DNA of 64,000 nucleotides from Allobosea sp. Leaf344 (GTDB lineage Bacteria; Pseudomonadota; Alphaproteobacteria; Rhizobiales; Beijerinckiaceae): positions 34,090 through 98,089 of the forward strand of contig NZ_LMRT01000001.1 in NCBI RefSeq assembly GCF_001426225.1. Reading direction: 5' to 3'. Position numbers and translations under genes: made by a program. The notes under the pieces were generated by a model that was not told where the DNA came from, ran no database searches, and saw only the letters and a program-made list of their open reading frames with translations. Shown piece after piece: positions 1-9,046 of this stretch. Position 1 is the first letter of the stretch; each line of letters starts with the position of its first letter.

Positions 1-51
1 GAGGAAATCCCCCTCGCTTATCTCGCCGTGCGGCCGCCGCAAGCGCGCGCG

Positions 52-95
52 AACCCCTCTCCTGTAAGGAGAGGGGCAGGGGTGAGGTGTCGGCC
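52..95 (+). repeat. Left arm of 44-bp inverted repeat
   Basis: A 44-base element containing the CCCTCTCC...GGAGAGGGG palindrome followed by CAGGGGTGAGGTGTCGGCC. Its reverse complement recurs nearly exactly at 205-248. The CCTCTCC/GGAGAGG core is of the kind dispersed between genes in many Rhizobiales genomes (family knowledge). Each arm also folds on itself. Confidence 0.8.
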
Positions 96-204
96 CCTCG
101 ACCAGCGAGGCGCAAACGTCACCAGCCGGCGCGGGAGCTGCAGGCGAACCGGCGTTTCCGGGCAGAACCCTGTTTTTCGTCGCCAAAACGCCTCCCCGTC
201 GAAC

Positions 205-248
205 GGCCGACACCTCTCCCCTACCCCTCTCCTTCCAGGAGAGGGGTT
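205..248 (-). repeat. Right arm of 44-bp inverted repeat
   Basis: Near-exact reverse complement of 52-95, differing at a few positions in the loops. Together the arms could form a long cruciform or an RNA hairpin with a loop of about 110 bases, or may simply be two insertions of a REP-like element in opposite orientation. Confidence 0.8.
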
Positions 249-348
249 CCTCGCGCGGGTTCATCATTAAGAGGTAAATCCCAGAAATCGGGTGGGTCCG
301 CCGGCCTCGGCCGTGTCACGAAAGCCGACGCAACCGGCCGAGGACGCC

Positions 349-1569
349 ATGATCTTGTCTCCCCATCTGCCCGCCCTGCTCGTCGCCGGCATCCTCGCGC
401 AATTCGCCGACAAGCTCGCGCTCGACACCCTCTCGCTCAGCGCGACGCAGGCCGGGGCGAGCACCCGTCTGGTCGGAATGCTGGTGGCGGCGCAATCCGC
501 CGCATGGTTGCTCGTCTCGCTTCCGGCCGGGGTCTATGCCGATCGCATCGCGCCGCGCGCCCTGATCCGGCTCGGCGGGGCGCTGATGACGGGCGGCTCG
601 CTCATGGGCGCGGCCCTGCTGGCGGGCGGGCATATCGGTGTCTGGCTCGCGGCCTCGACCTTCCTGGCGGCGGCGGGACCGGTCGTCATCGCGCTGTCGA
701 TCTTCGTTCTGATGCCGACCATGGTGCCGGTGGCGCTGTTGCCGCGTGCCAATGGCCGGCTCGAACTCGGCCGGGCCGTCTTCACCATCCTCTCGCCGCT
801 GATCGCCGGCTGGGCCGTGGCGCGGGCGGCGGGCGAGATCGGGCTCGGCATCTGCGCCGCCTGCGGCCTGCTCATCCTGGCCGCATCGTCGCGCCTGCCG
901 GCCGATCGCCCGCCGCCAGGGCCACGCCAGCCGCTGCATCGGGCGATCGCGGAAGGGGCGCGCTTCGTCGCCTCGCATCGCTATCTCCGGCCGATCGCGC
1001 TCTGCGCCATCGCCTGGAACTGCGCCTTCTTCGCCTTTCTCGGCGTGATGGCGCCCTATGCGTCGCGGGTGCTGGCGCTGTCGCCGGAGACGATCGGACT
1101 GGCCTCCTCGGTCTATGGGGCGGGGCTCGTCCTCGGCGCGCTCGCCGGTCCATGGCTGATCGCGCGCTCACCCACCGGCGTGCTGCTGGTGTTCGGCCCG
1201 GCCTCGTCGCTGGCCGGCGCGCTGCTGCTCGCGCTGACGCCCGCGACATCGGGCGGCGCCGTGCTGGGGCTGGCCTTCTTCCTCTTCGGCTTCGGCCCGA
1301 TCCTCTGGTTCATCGTCCAGACCAGCCTGCGTCAGGCGGTGACGCCGCAGGCGCTGCTCGGCCGCGTCAGCGCAACGCTCACCACCGCGATGTACGGGAT
1401 GCGCCCGGTCGGAGCGCTGGCCGGGGGATTGGCCGCCGAATGGCTCGGACTGTCCTGGGCGATCTGGCTGCCGGTGATCCTGTTCGCCCTGTCGACCCTG
1501 GCCATCCTGGCGTCGCGCATGCCGTCGCTGAAGACGCTGCCGGAGGCGGAGATCGGCCTTCCGGCATGA
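349..1569 (+). CDS. MFS transporter
   Basis: Predicted inner-membrane major facilitator protein of 406 residues, probably a drug, siderophore or metabolite exporter; the substrate cannot be told. The translation is a run of hydrophobic helices, enough for about 12 segments. The loop after the second helix reads GVYADRIAPRALIR, the usual MFS cytoplasmic signature between helices 2 and 3 (D-R at about residues 65-66). A longer frame starts at 292, but the ATG at 349 is preferred because AGGA sits just upstream and the extra 19 residues are not membrane-like. The gene is convergent with the pirin gene, with a 29-base gap. Confidence 0.85.
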   Translation: MILSPHLPALLVAGILAQFADKLALDTLSLSATQAGASTRLVGMLVAAQSAAWLLVSLPAGVYADRIAPRALIRLGGALMTGGSLMGAALLAGGHIGVWLAASTFLAAAGPVVIALSIFVLMPTMVPVALLPRANGRLELGRAVFTILSPLIAGWAVARAAGEIGLGICAACGLLILAASSRLPADRPPPGPRQPLHRAIAEGARFVASHRYLRPIALCAIAWNCAFFAFLGVMAPYASRVLALSPETIGLASSVYGAGLVLGALAGPWLIARSPTGVLLVFGPASSLAGALLLALTPATSGGAVLGLAFFLFGFGPILWFIVQTSLRQAVTPQALLGRVSATLTTAMYGMRPVGALAGGLAAEWLGLSWAIWLPVILFALSTLAILASRMPSLKTLPEAEIGLPA

Positions 1570-1598
1570 GCCGTGCCGCGACCCCGGGCGTGCCAGCC

Positions 1599-2522
1599 TC
1601 AGGGACCGTCCGGCAGGGGAATGAACTCGGCCTCGTCCCCGGGGACGGTGTCGAAACGGCCGGCCTTCCACTCCGCCTTGGCCTGGTCGATGCGCTCCTT
1701 CGAGGAGGAGACGAAATTCCACCAGATGTGGCGGGGACCGTCCATCGGCTCGCCGCCGACCAGCATCAGCCGGCTCTGGTCGAGGGCGAGAATCGAGATG
1801 CGGTCGCCCGGCTTGAAGATCAGCAATTGCCCGGCGCCGAACGCGTCTCCGGCGATGTCGATCCGCCCGGCCACGATATAGACGGCCCGCTCCTCATGAT
1901 CGGCATCCAGCGGCAGGATGGCGCCCGGCGCCAGCACGGCCTCGGCATAGAGAACCTCCCAGGGGAAGCGCACAGGGGAGGTCTCGCCATAGGCCTGGCC
2001 CATGATCAGGCTGATGCGCTTGCCCTCGCCGACGATGCGCGGCAGCTCCGGCGCGGCGTGATGGACGAAGGCGGGCGGGGCTTCCTCATGCGTCTTCGGC
2101 AAAGCGAGCCAGGCTTGGATGCCGTAGAGCTTGGGCGCCTTCAGCCGCTCCTCCGCCCCCGTCCGCTCGGAATGGACGATGCCGCTGCCGGCCGTCATCA
2201 GGTTCACGGCGCCGGGGCGGATGGCCTGCTCCGTGCCGAGCGAATCGCGGTGCATGATCTCGCCATCGAAGAGATAGGTGACCGTCGACAGGCCGATATG
2301 CGGGTGCGGCCTGACGTCGATCCCCTCGCCGAGCAGGAATTCGGCCGGGCCCATCTGGTCGAAGAAGATGAAGGGGCCGACCATCTTGCGCCCGATCGAG
2401 GGCAGCGCGCGGCGCACCGAGAATCCGCCGAGATCCCGGGCGCGCGGGACGATGACCTGCTCGATCGCCTGGCAGGAACGGGCATCGCCGAGGATCGGAT
2501 CATCGGCCGGGAGTTGGGACAT
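1599..2522 (-). CDS. Pirin family protein
   Basis: Bicupin iron-binding protein of 307 residues. Family members act as quercetin dioxygenases or redox-sensing cofactors; the role here is unknown. The N-terminal cupin carries the pirin signature [19 protein letters not shown] with the two metal-binding histidines (about residues 70-72), then HRDSLG and GSGIVHSE, which supply the third histidine and the glutamate. The C-terminal cupin is less conserved, as is normal. The ATG at 2522 is chosen over one 17 codons upstream because AAGGAG lies 6 bases before it and the protein then starts at the usual family point. It lies downstream of xseB on the same strand with a 116-base gap. Confidence 0.9.
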   Translation of the reverse strand: MSQLPADDPILGDARSCQAIEQVIVPRARDLGGFSVRRALPSIGRKMVGPFIFFDQMGPAEFLLGEGIDVRPHPHIGLSTVTYLFDGEIMHRDSLGTEQAIRPGAVNLMTAGSGIVHSERTGAEERLKAPKLYGIQAWLALPKTHEEAPPAFVHHAAPELPRIVGEGKRISLIMGQAYGETSPVRFPWEVLYAEAVLAPGAILPLDADHEERAVYIVAGRIDIAGDAFGAGQLLIFKPGDRISILALDQSRLMLVGGEPMDGPRHIWWNFVSSSKERIDQAKAEWKAGRFDTVPGDEAEFIPLPDGP

Positions 2523-2638
2523 GGCGGCTCCTTGGCAAAACGGAACGCTGCCAGCCGCGCGCCCGCAGGGCAAGACCCGCCCCCCACAGAGCGGGACCCG
2601 GCGCGATCACCGCTGCGGCATCGCGCCGGTGCGGCCGC

Positions 2639-2896
2639 CTATTTGTCGACGTCGAGCGGCGCGGTCCCGGTCGGCCTGCCGTCGGCCCCGAGGGTGATCC
2701 GCTCGATCCGCGCCTCGGCCTGCTTCAACAGCGCGTCGCAGCGGGCCTTCAGCGCCTCGCCGCGGGTGTAGATGTCGATCGATTCCTCGAGCGGCACGTC
2801 GCCGCGCTCGAGACGGGCGACGATGGCCTCGAGCTGCTTCAGCGCCTCCTCGAAGGCAAGGCTGGCGACGTCGGCATTGGCGATGGTCTCGGTCAA
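2639..2896 (-). CDS. xseB: Exodeoxyribonuclease VII small subunit
   Basis: Small subunit of exonuclease VII, which with XseA degrades single-stranded DNA. The 85-residue helical hairpin has the typical [19 protein letters not shown] and [19 protein letters not shown] segments and ends in the common [11 protein letters not shown] tail. A TTG start at 2896, preceded by AGGA, gives the normal family length and the usual TETIAN N-terminus. The alternative is an ATG at 2959 that overlaps the lrp stop as TGATG and would add 21 residues. Either way the gene follows lrp closely on the same strand, apart from its usual dxs/ispA neighbours, which are not in view. Confidence 0.88.
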   Translation of the reverse strand: MTETIANADVASLAFEEALKQLEAIVARLERGDVPLEESIDIYTRGEALKARCDALLKQAEARIERITLGADGRPTGTAPLDVDK

Positions 2897-2958
2897 GGCG
2901 GCGATTCCTGTTGCGGCGCTCTTATCGGCTGTCGCGCAAGACGCCGCAAGCCCGGCCA

Positions 2959-3423
2959 TCAGACCGGCAGCACCGAGGTCTTCTTGATGGTGCGCAGCGT
3001 CAGCGTCGACTGCACCCGCGTGACGCCGGGGAGCTGGGTGATGATATCGGTGTGGATGCGCTCGAAATCGGCGCTGTCGCGGTAGATCACGCGCATCATG
3101 TAGTCATGCGCCCCGGCGAGCAGGTGGCATTCCAGGATCTCGGGCAGGTTCTGCACCGCCTGCTCGAAGCCCTCCAGCGAGGCGCGCCCCTGCTGGTCGA
3201 GCGTCACGAAGACGAAGGCCGTGCCGGGAAAGCCCGCGGTCCTGTCGTCGAGGACCATGGCATAGCCCTTGATCAGCCCGCTCTCCTCGAGCTGGCGGAC
3301 GCGGCGCAGGCAGGCCGAGGGCGAGAGATGCACCTTCTCCGCCAGATCCGAATTGGTAATGCGGCCATCCGTCTGCAGGATCCTGAGGATCGAGCGGTCG
3401 CGGGAATCGAGTTCGATGGTCAT
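2959..3423 (-). CDS. Lrp/AsnC family transcriptional regulator
   Basis: Leucine-responsive-type DNA-binding regulator of 154 residues. The N-terminal helix-turn-helix covers about residues 4-60 ([17 protein letters not shown], then [19 protein letters not shown]). The C-terminal RAM domain with the effector-binding GAHDYMMRV segment follows. The start at 3423 is taken because the longer frame adds 18 residues before the family-typical start TIELDS. Target genes are not evident from neighbours; the next gene on the strand is xseB. Most members respond to amino acids (family knowledge). Confidence 0.9.
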   Translation of the reverse strand: MTIELDSRDRSILRILQTDGRITNSDLAEKVHLSPSACLRRVRQLEESGLIKGYAMVLDDRTAGFPGTAFVFVTLDQQGRASLEGFEQAVQNLPEILECHLLAGAHDYMMRVIYRDSADFERIHTDIITQLPGVTRVQSTLTLRTIKKTSVLPV

Positions 3424-3560
3424 GGTGGAAACGCCCCTGGTTCCGCGATGCATTGTCGCAAAATCCCGGTGATGCAAGCAATATTCTGCTTAGCCTGCCG
3501 AAATGCGCGGCGCAAACCGCTCATTCTGGTGGCGGCGGCGGCAGGAGATACCGCGGCCGT

Positions 3561-4073
3561 TCAGGCCAGAGCGAGCTCGAAGGGCGTGCCCTCGAACGCA
3601 TCGGCGCCGCGTCCGATGCGGTCGATCGCGGCGATCATCCGCCCGTCGCGGCCGAGCATCGCATCGGCCAGCGCGACCAGCCGCGCATTGGGGGTGGCCG
3701 AGGGAGACGCGGCCCGCAAGGCGGCGGCGATGACCTCCTCGTCGCGCTCCGGAGCCAGAGCGCAGGCGGCGATATAGGCGCCGGCGGTGGAGCGGCTGAT
3801 GCCGGCCCAGCAATGGATGACGAGCGGCCCGCTGCGCCGCCACTCCCGGATGAAATCGAGGAAGCGCGAGACATGCGCCTCCGCCGGGACGATGTGCCCG
3901 TCCATCGGCGAGACGATGTCGGAGAGGCCGAGGAAGAGATGGCGCTCCGGGGCGATGCCGGCCGGCCGCTCGACCAGCGTGCTGGCGTTGATCAGCGTGA
4001 CGACATGGGTGGCGCCCACGCTGGCGACGGTGTCGTGAAGCTTCGACAGGGAGGAGACGTGCAGGGTGGGCAT
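3561..4073 (-). CDS. Tyrosine phosphatase family protein
   Basis: Predicted cytoplasmic cysteine-dependent phosphatase of 170 residues. The P-loop reads HCWAGISRS, a perfect HC-x5-R motif with nucleophile Cys88 and Arg94, in the right place after a Rossmann-like beta-alpha region. The fold is that of small dual-specificity or protein tyrosine phosphatases; substrates could be phosphotyrosine proteins or phosphoinositide-like molecules. It stands alone between the lrp gene (same strand, gap of about 80 bases) and a divergently transcribed thioesterase. No kinase partner is nearby. Confidence 0.82.
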   Translation of the reverse strand: MPTLHVSSLSKLHDTVASVGATHVVTLINASTLVERPAGIAPERHLFLGLSDIVSPMDGHIVPAEAHVSRFLDFIREWRRSGPLVIHCWAGISRSTAGAYIAACALAPERDEEVIAAALRAASPSATPNARLVALADAMLGRDGRMIAAIDRIGRGADAFEGTPFELALA

Positions 4074-4174
4074 CGCGGGTCCTGGCTGGATTCGGGCTGG
4101 GCGAAGCCTATCGACTTTTGCCGTGCCGCGGCTAGAAGCTGCTGCTCCCTGCCCGCCTGCCGCGACATCCGATC

Positions 4175-4735
4175 ATGAATCTCTGGCTGCGCCTGCTCTG
4201 GCTCCTCCTGACGACGCCGTTCCGCCCACGCCTGCATCCGCTGGGACAGGCCTCGCAGCTGGCCTTCCGGGTCTGGCCGCATGATCTCGACACCAGCCTG
4301 CACATGAATAACGGCCGCTACTGGTCGCTGATGGATCTCGGCCGCACCGATCTGATGCTGCGCACCGGGCTGTGGCGGGCGGTGCTGCGCCATCGCTGGG
4401 TGCCGGTGGTCAATGCCGGCGCGATCCGCTTCCGGCGCGAATTGCGGCTGTTCCAGCCGATCACGCTGGAAACCCGTATCCTGTGCTGGGGCGAGGGCTG
4501 GCTGGTGATGCAGCACCGGATCCTGCGCAAATCGCGCGATGGCGGGACCATCGTCGCCGCGAGCGCGCTGGTCAGGGCGGCGCTCTATGACAGGCAGGAA
4601 AAGAGCTTCGTGCCGGTGGCGCGGCTGATGGCCGAGATCGGCATCACCGCCGAGAGCCCGGCGCCGACGGCGGAGGTCGCGGCCTTTCTCGCGGCGGAGG
4701 ATGCGATGCGCCTGGCCGGAGCCGCTGCCGCCTGA
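4175..4735 (+). CDS. Acyl-CoA thioesterase (hotdog, THEM6-like)
   Basis: Hotdog-fold thioesterase of the 4HBT_2 type, 186 residues. A short hydrophobic N-terminus (about residues 3-15) may anchor it to the membrane. The hotdog core begins at about residue 30 and contains DLDTSLHMNNGRYWSLMDLG, the conserved D-x-N-x-H-x-N-N-x-x-Y pattern of this family, with the catalytic Asp near residue 37. Likely substrates are acyl-CoA or acyl-ACP esters; chain length cannot be inferred. It converges on the large sensor kinase gene. Confidence 0.85.
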   Translation: MNLWLRLLWLLLTTPFRPRLHPLGQASQLAFRVWPHDLDTSLHMNNGRYWSLMDLGRTDLMLRTGLWRAVLRHRWVPVVNAGAIRFRRELRLFQPITLETRILCWGEGWLVMQHRILRKSRDGGTIVAASALVRAALYDRQEKSFVPVARLMAEIGITAESPAPTAEVAAFLAAEDAMRLAGAAAA

Positions 4736-4759
4736 GCGGCCGGCCCGGAAGAGGGAGCC

Positions 4760-7700
4760 TCACTCCGCCGCCAGCCTCGTCGCACGCCATTGCGCCAGCA
4801 GAGCGCGCAGGGCGCCGGGCTTCAGCGGCTTGTTCAGCAGATGGACCTCCAGCGCCAGGGCCGCCTCCCGCACCTGCGGCGTCCGGTCCGCGGTGAGCAG
4901 GATCGCGGGCAGCCGGCCGCTGGCCCGCTCGCGCAGCGTGCTGATGGCGGTGAGCCCATTGCCCTGGTCGAGATGATAATCGGCGATGACCACGTCCGGC
5001 TGGCCGCCGCCGCGCATCTGCCGCAGCGCCTCGTCGACCCCCGAGGCCGTGGCGACGACGCAGCCCCAGCCCTCCAGCAGGCCCTTCATGCCGTCGAGGA
5101 TCGCCGGTTCATTGTCGATGACGAGCAGCCGCAGGCCGCCGAGCTGCCCCGCCGGACCCGGCCTCGCGGTGGAGGACACGGCCATGGCCGGCAGGGGCGC
5201 GGCGCGGGGCACGAGCACGCTGAAACGCGTGCCGCGGCCGGGCACCGAGGTCAGCGTCAGCCGGTGGTCCAGCGCGCGGGCGATGCGCTGCACGATGGAG
5301 AGGCCGAGCCCCAGCCCGCGCGCCACCCTGGCACCCTGGTCGAGCCGCTGGAACTCCCGGAACACGGTCTTCTGCTTGCTCTGCGGGATGCCGAGCCCGG
5401 TATCCAGCACCTCGACCGAGACCTGGCCGTCGCGCCGGCGGCAGCCGACCAGCACCTTGCCGCTCGGCGTGTATTTGATCGCGTTCGAGACCAGGTTCTG
5501 CAACAGCCGCCGCAGCAGCCTCCGGTCGGAGCGCAGGGTCAGCTGCGTCTGCGTGAAGACCAGCTTCAGCCCCTTTTCCTGGGCGCTCGGCTCGAATTCG
5601 CGCTGCAGCTGGCGCATCAGCTCGTCGAGGCGGAAGGAGGTGATCTCCGGCCGCAGCGCGCCGCCGTCCAGCCGCGAGATCTCGAGCAGCGCGGTCAGGA
5701 TCTCCTCGACCGCGTCGAGCGAGGCGTCGATGTTCTCGGCGAGCTCCGGCCTGCCGGCGCCGCGATCGCGCTCGACCAGCGAGGTCGCGTAGAGCCTGGC
5801 CGCATTGAGCGGCTGCAGGATGTCGTGGCTGGCCGCGGCGAGGAAGCGGGTCTTGGAGGCGTTGGCCTCCTCGGCCTCGGCCTTGGCCCGCTGCAGCTCG
5901 GCATTGACGCGCAGGATCTCCTCGGTGCGCTCGACGACGCGGCGCTCCAGGCTCTCATTGGTGCGTTCGAGCGCCTCCTGGGCCTCCACCGCCTCGGTGA
6001 TGTCGGTATAGGTGGTGACGAGGCCGCCATCGGGCAGCGGGTTGGAGCGGATCTCGATGACCTTCTTGGCCGGGTAGAGCTTCAGGCGCACCGGCTCGCG
6101 ATCATTGACGAAGCTCTCCAGCCGCGCCGCCATCAGCTCGTCCTCCTCGCCGACGCCATAGGCGCCGCGGGCGGCGTTGTAGCGCACGATTTCGTCGAGG
6201 CCGGTGCCGAAGCGGACCAGCGAGGGCGGCAGGTCGTAGAGCTGGATGAAGGCCTGGTTCCAGGCCAGCAGGCGCAGGTCGCGGTCCAGCACCGTGATGC
6301 CCTGCCCGGCATGGTCGAGCCCGTGCTGGAGGATGTCGCGATTGTACTGCAACGCGGCGGAGGCGTCGTCGAGCAGCTTGAAGGCCGCCTCGGTGCTGAG
6401 ATTGCGCCGCCGCAGCAGCAGCGACAGCACCAGCCGCGACGAGGCGGCGCCGATCGCCGAGGACAGCAGATGCTCGCCGAAGCGCAGCATGTGGATGTCG
6501 GCCTCGCGATTGGGCGCGAGCTCCTCGCCGCGCCCGGCGGCGAAGCCCTCGAAGGCGCGCTGCGTCCGCTCATGGCCGAGATAGCGGCCGATGGTGGATT
6601 GCAGCTCCATCTCGGTGACGCTGGAGCGCCAGAGCGAGAAGGATTGCGCCATGGTGGCCCGGTCGGAGGCGACGAAGGCGTTGGCCTGCAGCCTCTCCAT
6701 CGCATTGGCGGGCCGCATCAGCGAGAAGCCGAGATAGGCGAGGAGATTGAGGCCGAGGCTCCAGACAACGCCATGCGGCAGCGGATCGAGATCGAGGCCG
6801 AACAGCGCCTGCGGACGCAAAGCGGAGAGCCCGAGCGGGCCATGCGCGACGATCTCCGCCCAGGCCCCGGTCGGCGTGGCGATGCTGGGCATCAGCAGCG
6901 TGTAGGCCCAGACGGCGATGCCGGTGACCAGCCCCGCCGCGGCGCCCGGCGCCGTTCCGCGCCGCCAGACCAGCCCGCCGAAGAAGGCCGGCGCGATCTG
7001 CGCCGTCGCGGCGAAAGAGAGCAGGCCGATCGAGACCAGCGCCGCCTCGCCGGCCGCGCGGTAATAGGCGTAGCCGAGCAGGATGACGACGAGGATGGCG
7101 ATGCGGCGGATGACGACGACCTTCGAGCCGAGATCGCCGCCGGTCGCGCCCTCGCTCTGGGCCTGCGAGCGCACCAGCGCCGCGGAGGCCGGCGCGCTCA
7201 GGCCGCGGCGCCCGCGCAGCAGCAGCGGCATGACGAGGTGGTTCGAGATCATGATCGCCAGCGCCACCGAGGCGACGATCACCATCGCCGTGCCGGCCGA
7301 CAGGCCGCCGAGGAACACCAGCAGCGCCAGCAGGCCGGCCTCGCTCTGCAGCGGCAGCAGCAGCACGGTCATGTCTCGGTCGACGCCGCTGCCCGGCAGC
7401 AGCACCTCGCCGGCCACGGCGAGCGGCAGCACGAAGAGGTTGATCGCGATCAGATAGACCGGGAACATCCAGGCGGCGCGCCTGACGTCGCGGACATCGC
7501 GGTTCTCGACGATCGTCATGTGGAACTGCCGGGCCAGCAGCAGCGAGGCGCAGGACGAGAGCAGCGTCAGCGTCAGGAAGGTCGGCCAGTTCGACGTCCG
7601 CTCCCAGACCGGGCCGGCCGAGCCCGCCCGCTCGGCCGCCTGCGCGAAGAGATCGGTCGCGCCGTCGAACAGCCCGTAGACGACGAAGACCCCGATCACC

Positions 7701-8329
7701 AGGAAGGCGACGAGCTTGATCAGCGATTCCACCGCGATCGCGAGGACGAGCCCGTCCTGATGCTCGGTGGCGTCGATATGGCGCGTGCCGAAGGCGCAGG
7801 CGAAGCCGGCCAGCACAAGCGCGACGAGAAAGGCGAGATCGCTCAGCACGGGGAGATCCGGCGTCGTCGGCTGGCTGCCGGTCGCCGCCAGGAAGACCGA
7901 GAGCGAACTCGAGACCGCCTTGAGCTGCAGCGCGATATAGGGCAGCGCGCCGATCACCGCGACGAGGCAGACCAGCGCCGCGACGCGTTCGCTCTTGCCG
8001 TAACGGGCGCCGACGAAATCGGCGATCGAGGTGATGTTCTGCGATTTCGCGATCTCGACGATGCGCGCGACGAAGCGATGGCCGAAGCCGATGACGAGGA
8101 TCGGCCCGACATAGATGCCGAGGAAGTCGAGCCCGGCGCGGCTGGCGAAGCCGACCGATCCGTAGAAGGTCCAGGAGGTGCAATAGACGCCGAGGGCGAG
8201 CGCGTAGATCGTGGTCCGCGCCCGCCCGCTCATCAGGCGGCGGCCCGAGGTGTCGGCCATATGCGCGACGGCGAAGAGCCCGCAGAGATAGGCGAGCGCC
8301 CCCAATATGACCGTCCAGGCCGGGATCAT
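4760..8329 (-). CDS. SSS-transporter / PAS / histidine kinase / receiver hybrid
   Basis: An 1189-residue inner-membrane hybrid sensor. Residues 1-545 form about 13 hydrophobic segments resembling sodium:solute symporters (PutP-like; GYxxA-type SSS loops, motif RHIDATEHQDGLV at about 183-195). Residues about 660-785 are a PAS domain followed by a coiled coil. The phosphoacceptor His835 lies in SHDILQPLNAARL, the ATPase N-box around Asn949, and the G box in GLGLGLSIV near 1005. The C-terminal receiver domain (about 1067-1185) has Asp1117 in IADYHLD and Lys1167. This is the CbrA/ErcS'-like architecture, where the transporter half probably senses or imports an organic acid or amino acid. No partner response regulator is adjacent. 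MscL is transcribed divergently. Confidence 0.92.
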   Translation of the reverse strand: MIPAWTVILGALAYLCGLFAVAHMADTSGRRLMSGRARTTIYALALGVYCTSWTFYGSVGFASRAGLDFLGIYVGPILVIGFGHRFVARIVEIAKSQNITSIADFVGARYGKSERVAALVCLVAVIGALPYIALQLKAVSSSLSVFLAATGSQPTTPDLPVLSDLAFLVALVLAGFACAFGTRHIDATEHQDGLVLAIAVESLIKLVAFLVIGVFVVYGLFDGATDLFAQAAERAGSAGPVWERTSNWPTFLTLTLLSSCASLLLARQFHMTIVENRDVRDVRRAAWMFPVYLIAINLFVLPLAVAGEVLLPGSGVDRDMTVLLLPLQSEAGLLALLVFLGGLSAGTAMVIVASVALAIMISNHLVMPLLLRGRRGLSAPASAALVRSQAQSEGATGGDLGSKVVVIRRIAILVVILLGYAYYRAAGEAALVSIGLLSFAATAQIAPAFFGGLVWRRGTAPGAAAGLVTGIAVWAYTLLMPSIATPTGAWAEIVAHGPLGLSALRPQALFGLDLDPLPHGVVWSLGLNLLAYLGFSLMRPANAMERLQANAFVASDRATMAQSFSLWRSSVTEMELQSTIGRYLGHERTQRAFEGFAAGRGEELAPNREADIHMLRFGEHLLSSAIGAASSRLVLSLLLRRRNLSTEAAFKLLDDASAALQYNRDILQHGLDHAGQGITVLDRDLRLLAWNQAFIQLYDLPPSLVRFGTGLDEIVRYNAARGAYGVGEEDELMAARLESFVNDREPVRLKLYPAKKVIEIRSNPLPDGGLVTTYTDITEAVEAQEALERTNESLERRVVERTEEILRVNAELQRAKAEAEEANASKTRFLAAASHDILQPLNAARLYATSLVERDRGAGRPELAENIDASLDAVEEILTALLEISRLDGGALRPEITSFRLDELMRQLQREFEPSAQEKGLKLVFTQTQLTLRSDRRLLRRLLQNLVSNAIKYTPSGKVLVGCRRRDGQVSVEVLDTGLGIPQSKQKTVFREFQRLDQGARVARGLGLGLSIVQRIARALDHRLTLTSVPGRGTRFSVLVPRAAPLPAMAVSSTARPGPAGQLGGLRLLVIDNEPAILDGMKGLLEGWGCVVATASGVDEALRQMRGGGQPDVVIADYHLDQGNGLTAISTLRERASGRLPAILLTADRTPQVREAALALEVHLLNKPLKPGALRALLAQWRATRLAAE

Positions 8330-8511
8330 CTCGCCTCCATGGCCGCTCTCGTGCGGATGGATCGTAGCGGCCGCCGCCAGCCACCGCCATAGCGCTTTCG
8401 GCGGGGCCGGGACCGGACGGCCGGGCGGCGTCAGCCGGCGGAGCTATTCCCTCCCCGCAACTTCGCCCTATGCTGTCGGCGTGCGCGGACGCACCGGTTG
8501 GAGGGCTGGGG

Positions 8512-8931
8512 ATGCTGAAGGAATTTCGCGAATTCGCCCTGAAGGGCAATGTCATCGACCTCGCCATCGGCGTGGTCATCGGCGCGGCGTTCGGCAAGAT
8601 CGTGGAATCGCTGGTCGGCGACGTGATCATGCCGTTCTTCGGCGCGCTGGGCGGGGTGGATTTCTCGAATTACTTCATCGGGCTGAACAGCGCCGTCACC
8701 TCGCCGGTGCTGGAGGAGGCCCGCAAGCAGGGCGCCGTCTTCGCCTATGGCTCCTTCGTCACGGCGGCGATCAATTTCACGATCATCGCGGCCGTGCTGT
8801 TCGTGGTGGTGAAGCTGATCAACCGGCTGAAGCGGCAGGAGGCGGCCGCGCCGCCCGCGCCCGCGGTCCCGCCGGCCGATGTGGTGCTGCTGGCGGAGAT
8901 CCGCGACCTGCTGAAACAGCGCCAGCCCTAG
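8512..8931 (+). CDS. mscL: Large-conductance mechanosensitive channel
   Basis: Pentameric inner-membrane channel that opens under osmotic downshock. At 139 residues it matches the family. The N-terminus has the classic amphipathic helix and first membrane helix ([20 protein letters not shown]), a periplasmic loop ending near FAYGSF, the second membrane helix ([19 protein letters not shown]) and a C-terminal helical bundle. An upstream ATG at 8470 is rejected in favour of 8512, which has GGAGG eight bases before it and starts at the standard family position. It is a single-gene unit as far as can be seen. Confidence 0.97.
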   Translation: MLKEFREFALKGNVIDLAIGVVIGAAFGKIVESLVGDVIMPFFGALGGVDFSNYFIGLNSAVTSPVLEEARKQGAVFAYGSFVTAAINFTIIAAVLFVVVKLINRLKRQEAAAPPAPAVPPADVVLLAEIRDLLKQRQP

Positions 8932-9046
8932 CACGCGGCGGCGCCATCCATCAGCGCGGGCGATGGACCCGATCTCGCGAATTCATGCGCGCCGGCCCGC
9001 CGATGAGCTAAAGCAGGGCGGAAAGCGTTTTCGCGAGGCCATTGCC

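Larger units (their letters stand above)
1..348. other. Intergenic region with inverted repeat pair
   Basis: No convincing gene lies here. The stretch holds two 44-base arms of an inverted repeat (described separately) separated by about 110 bases. The only long frames through it run antisense or out of frame to the downstream transporter gene and have no recognisable protein content. What lies upstream of base 1 is unknown. Confidence 0.6.

Noticed and set aside
87-2771. An 894-codon plus-strand frame through the MFS transporter and pirin genes
   Set aside because: It runs out of phase to the MFS gene and antisense to pirin and has no coherent domain content.
4790-8392. A 1200-codon open frame antisense to the large sensor kinase
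   Set aside because: High GC biases codon positions so stop codons become rare on the opposite strand. Its translation is Arg/Gln/Asp-rich with no domain, while the kinase frame has complete motifs.
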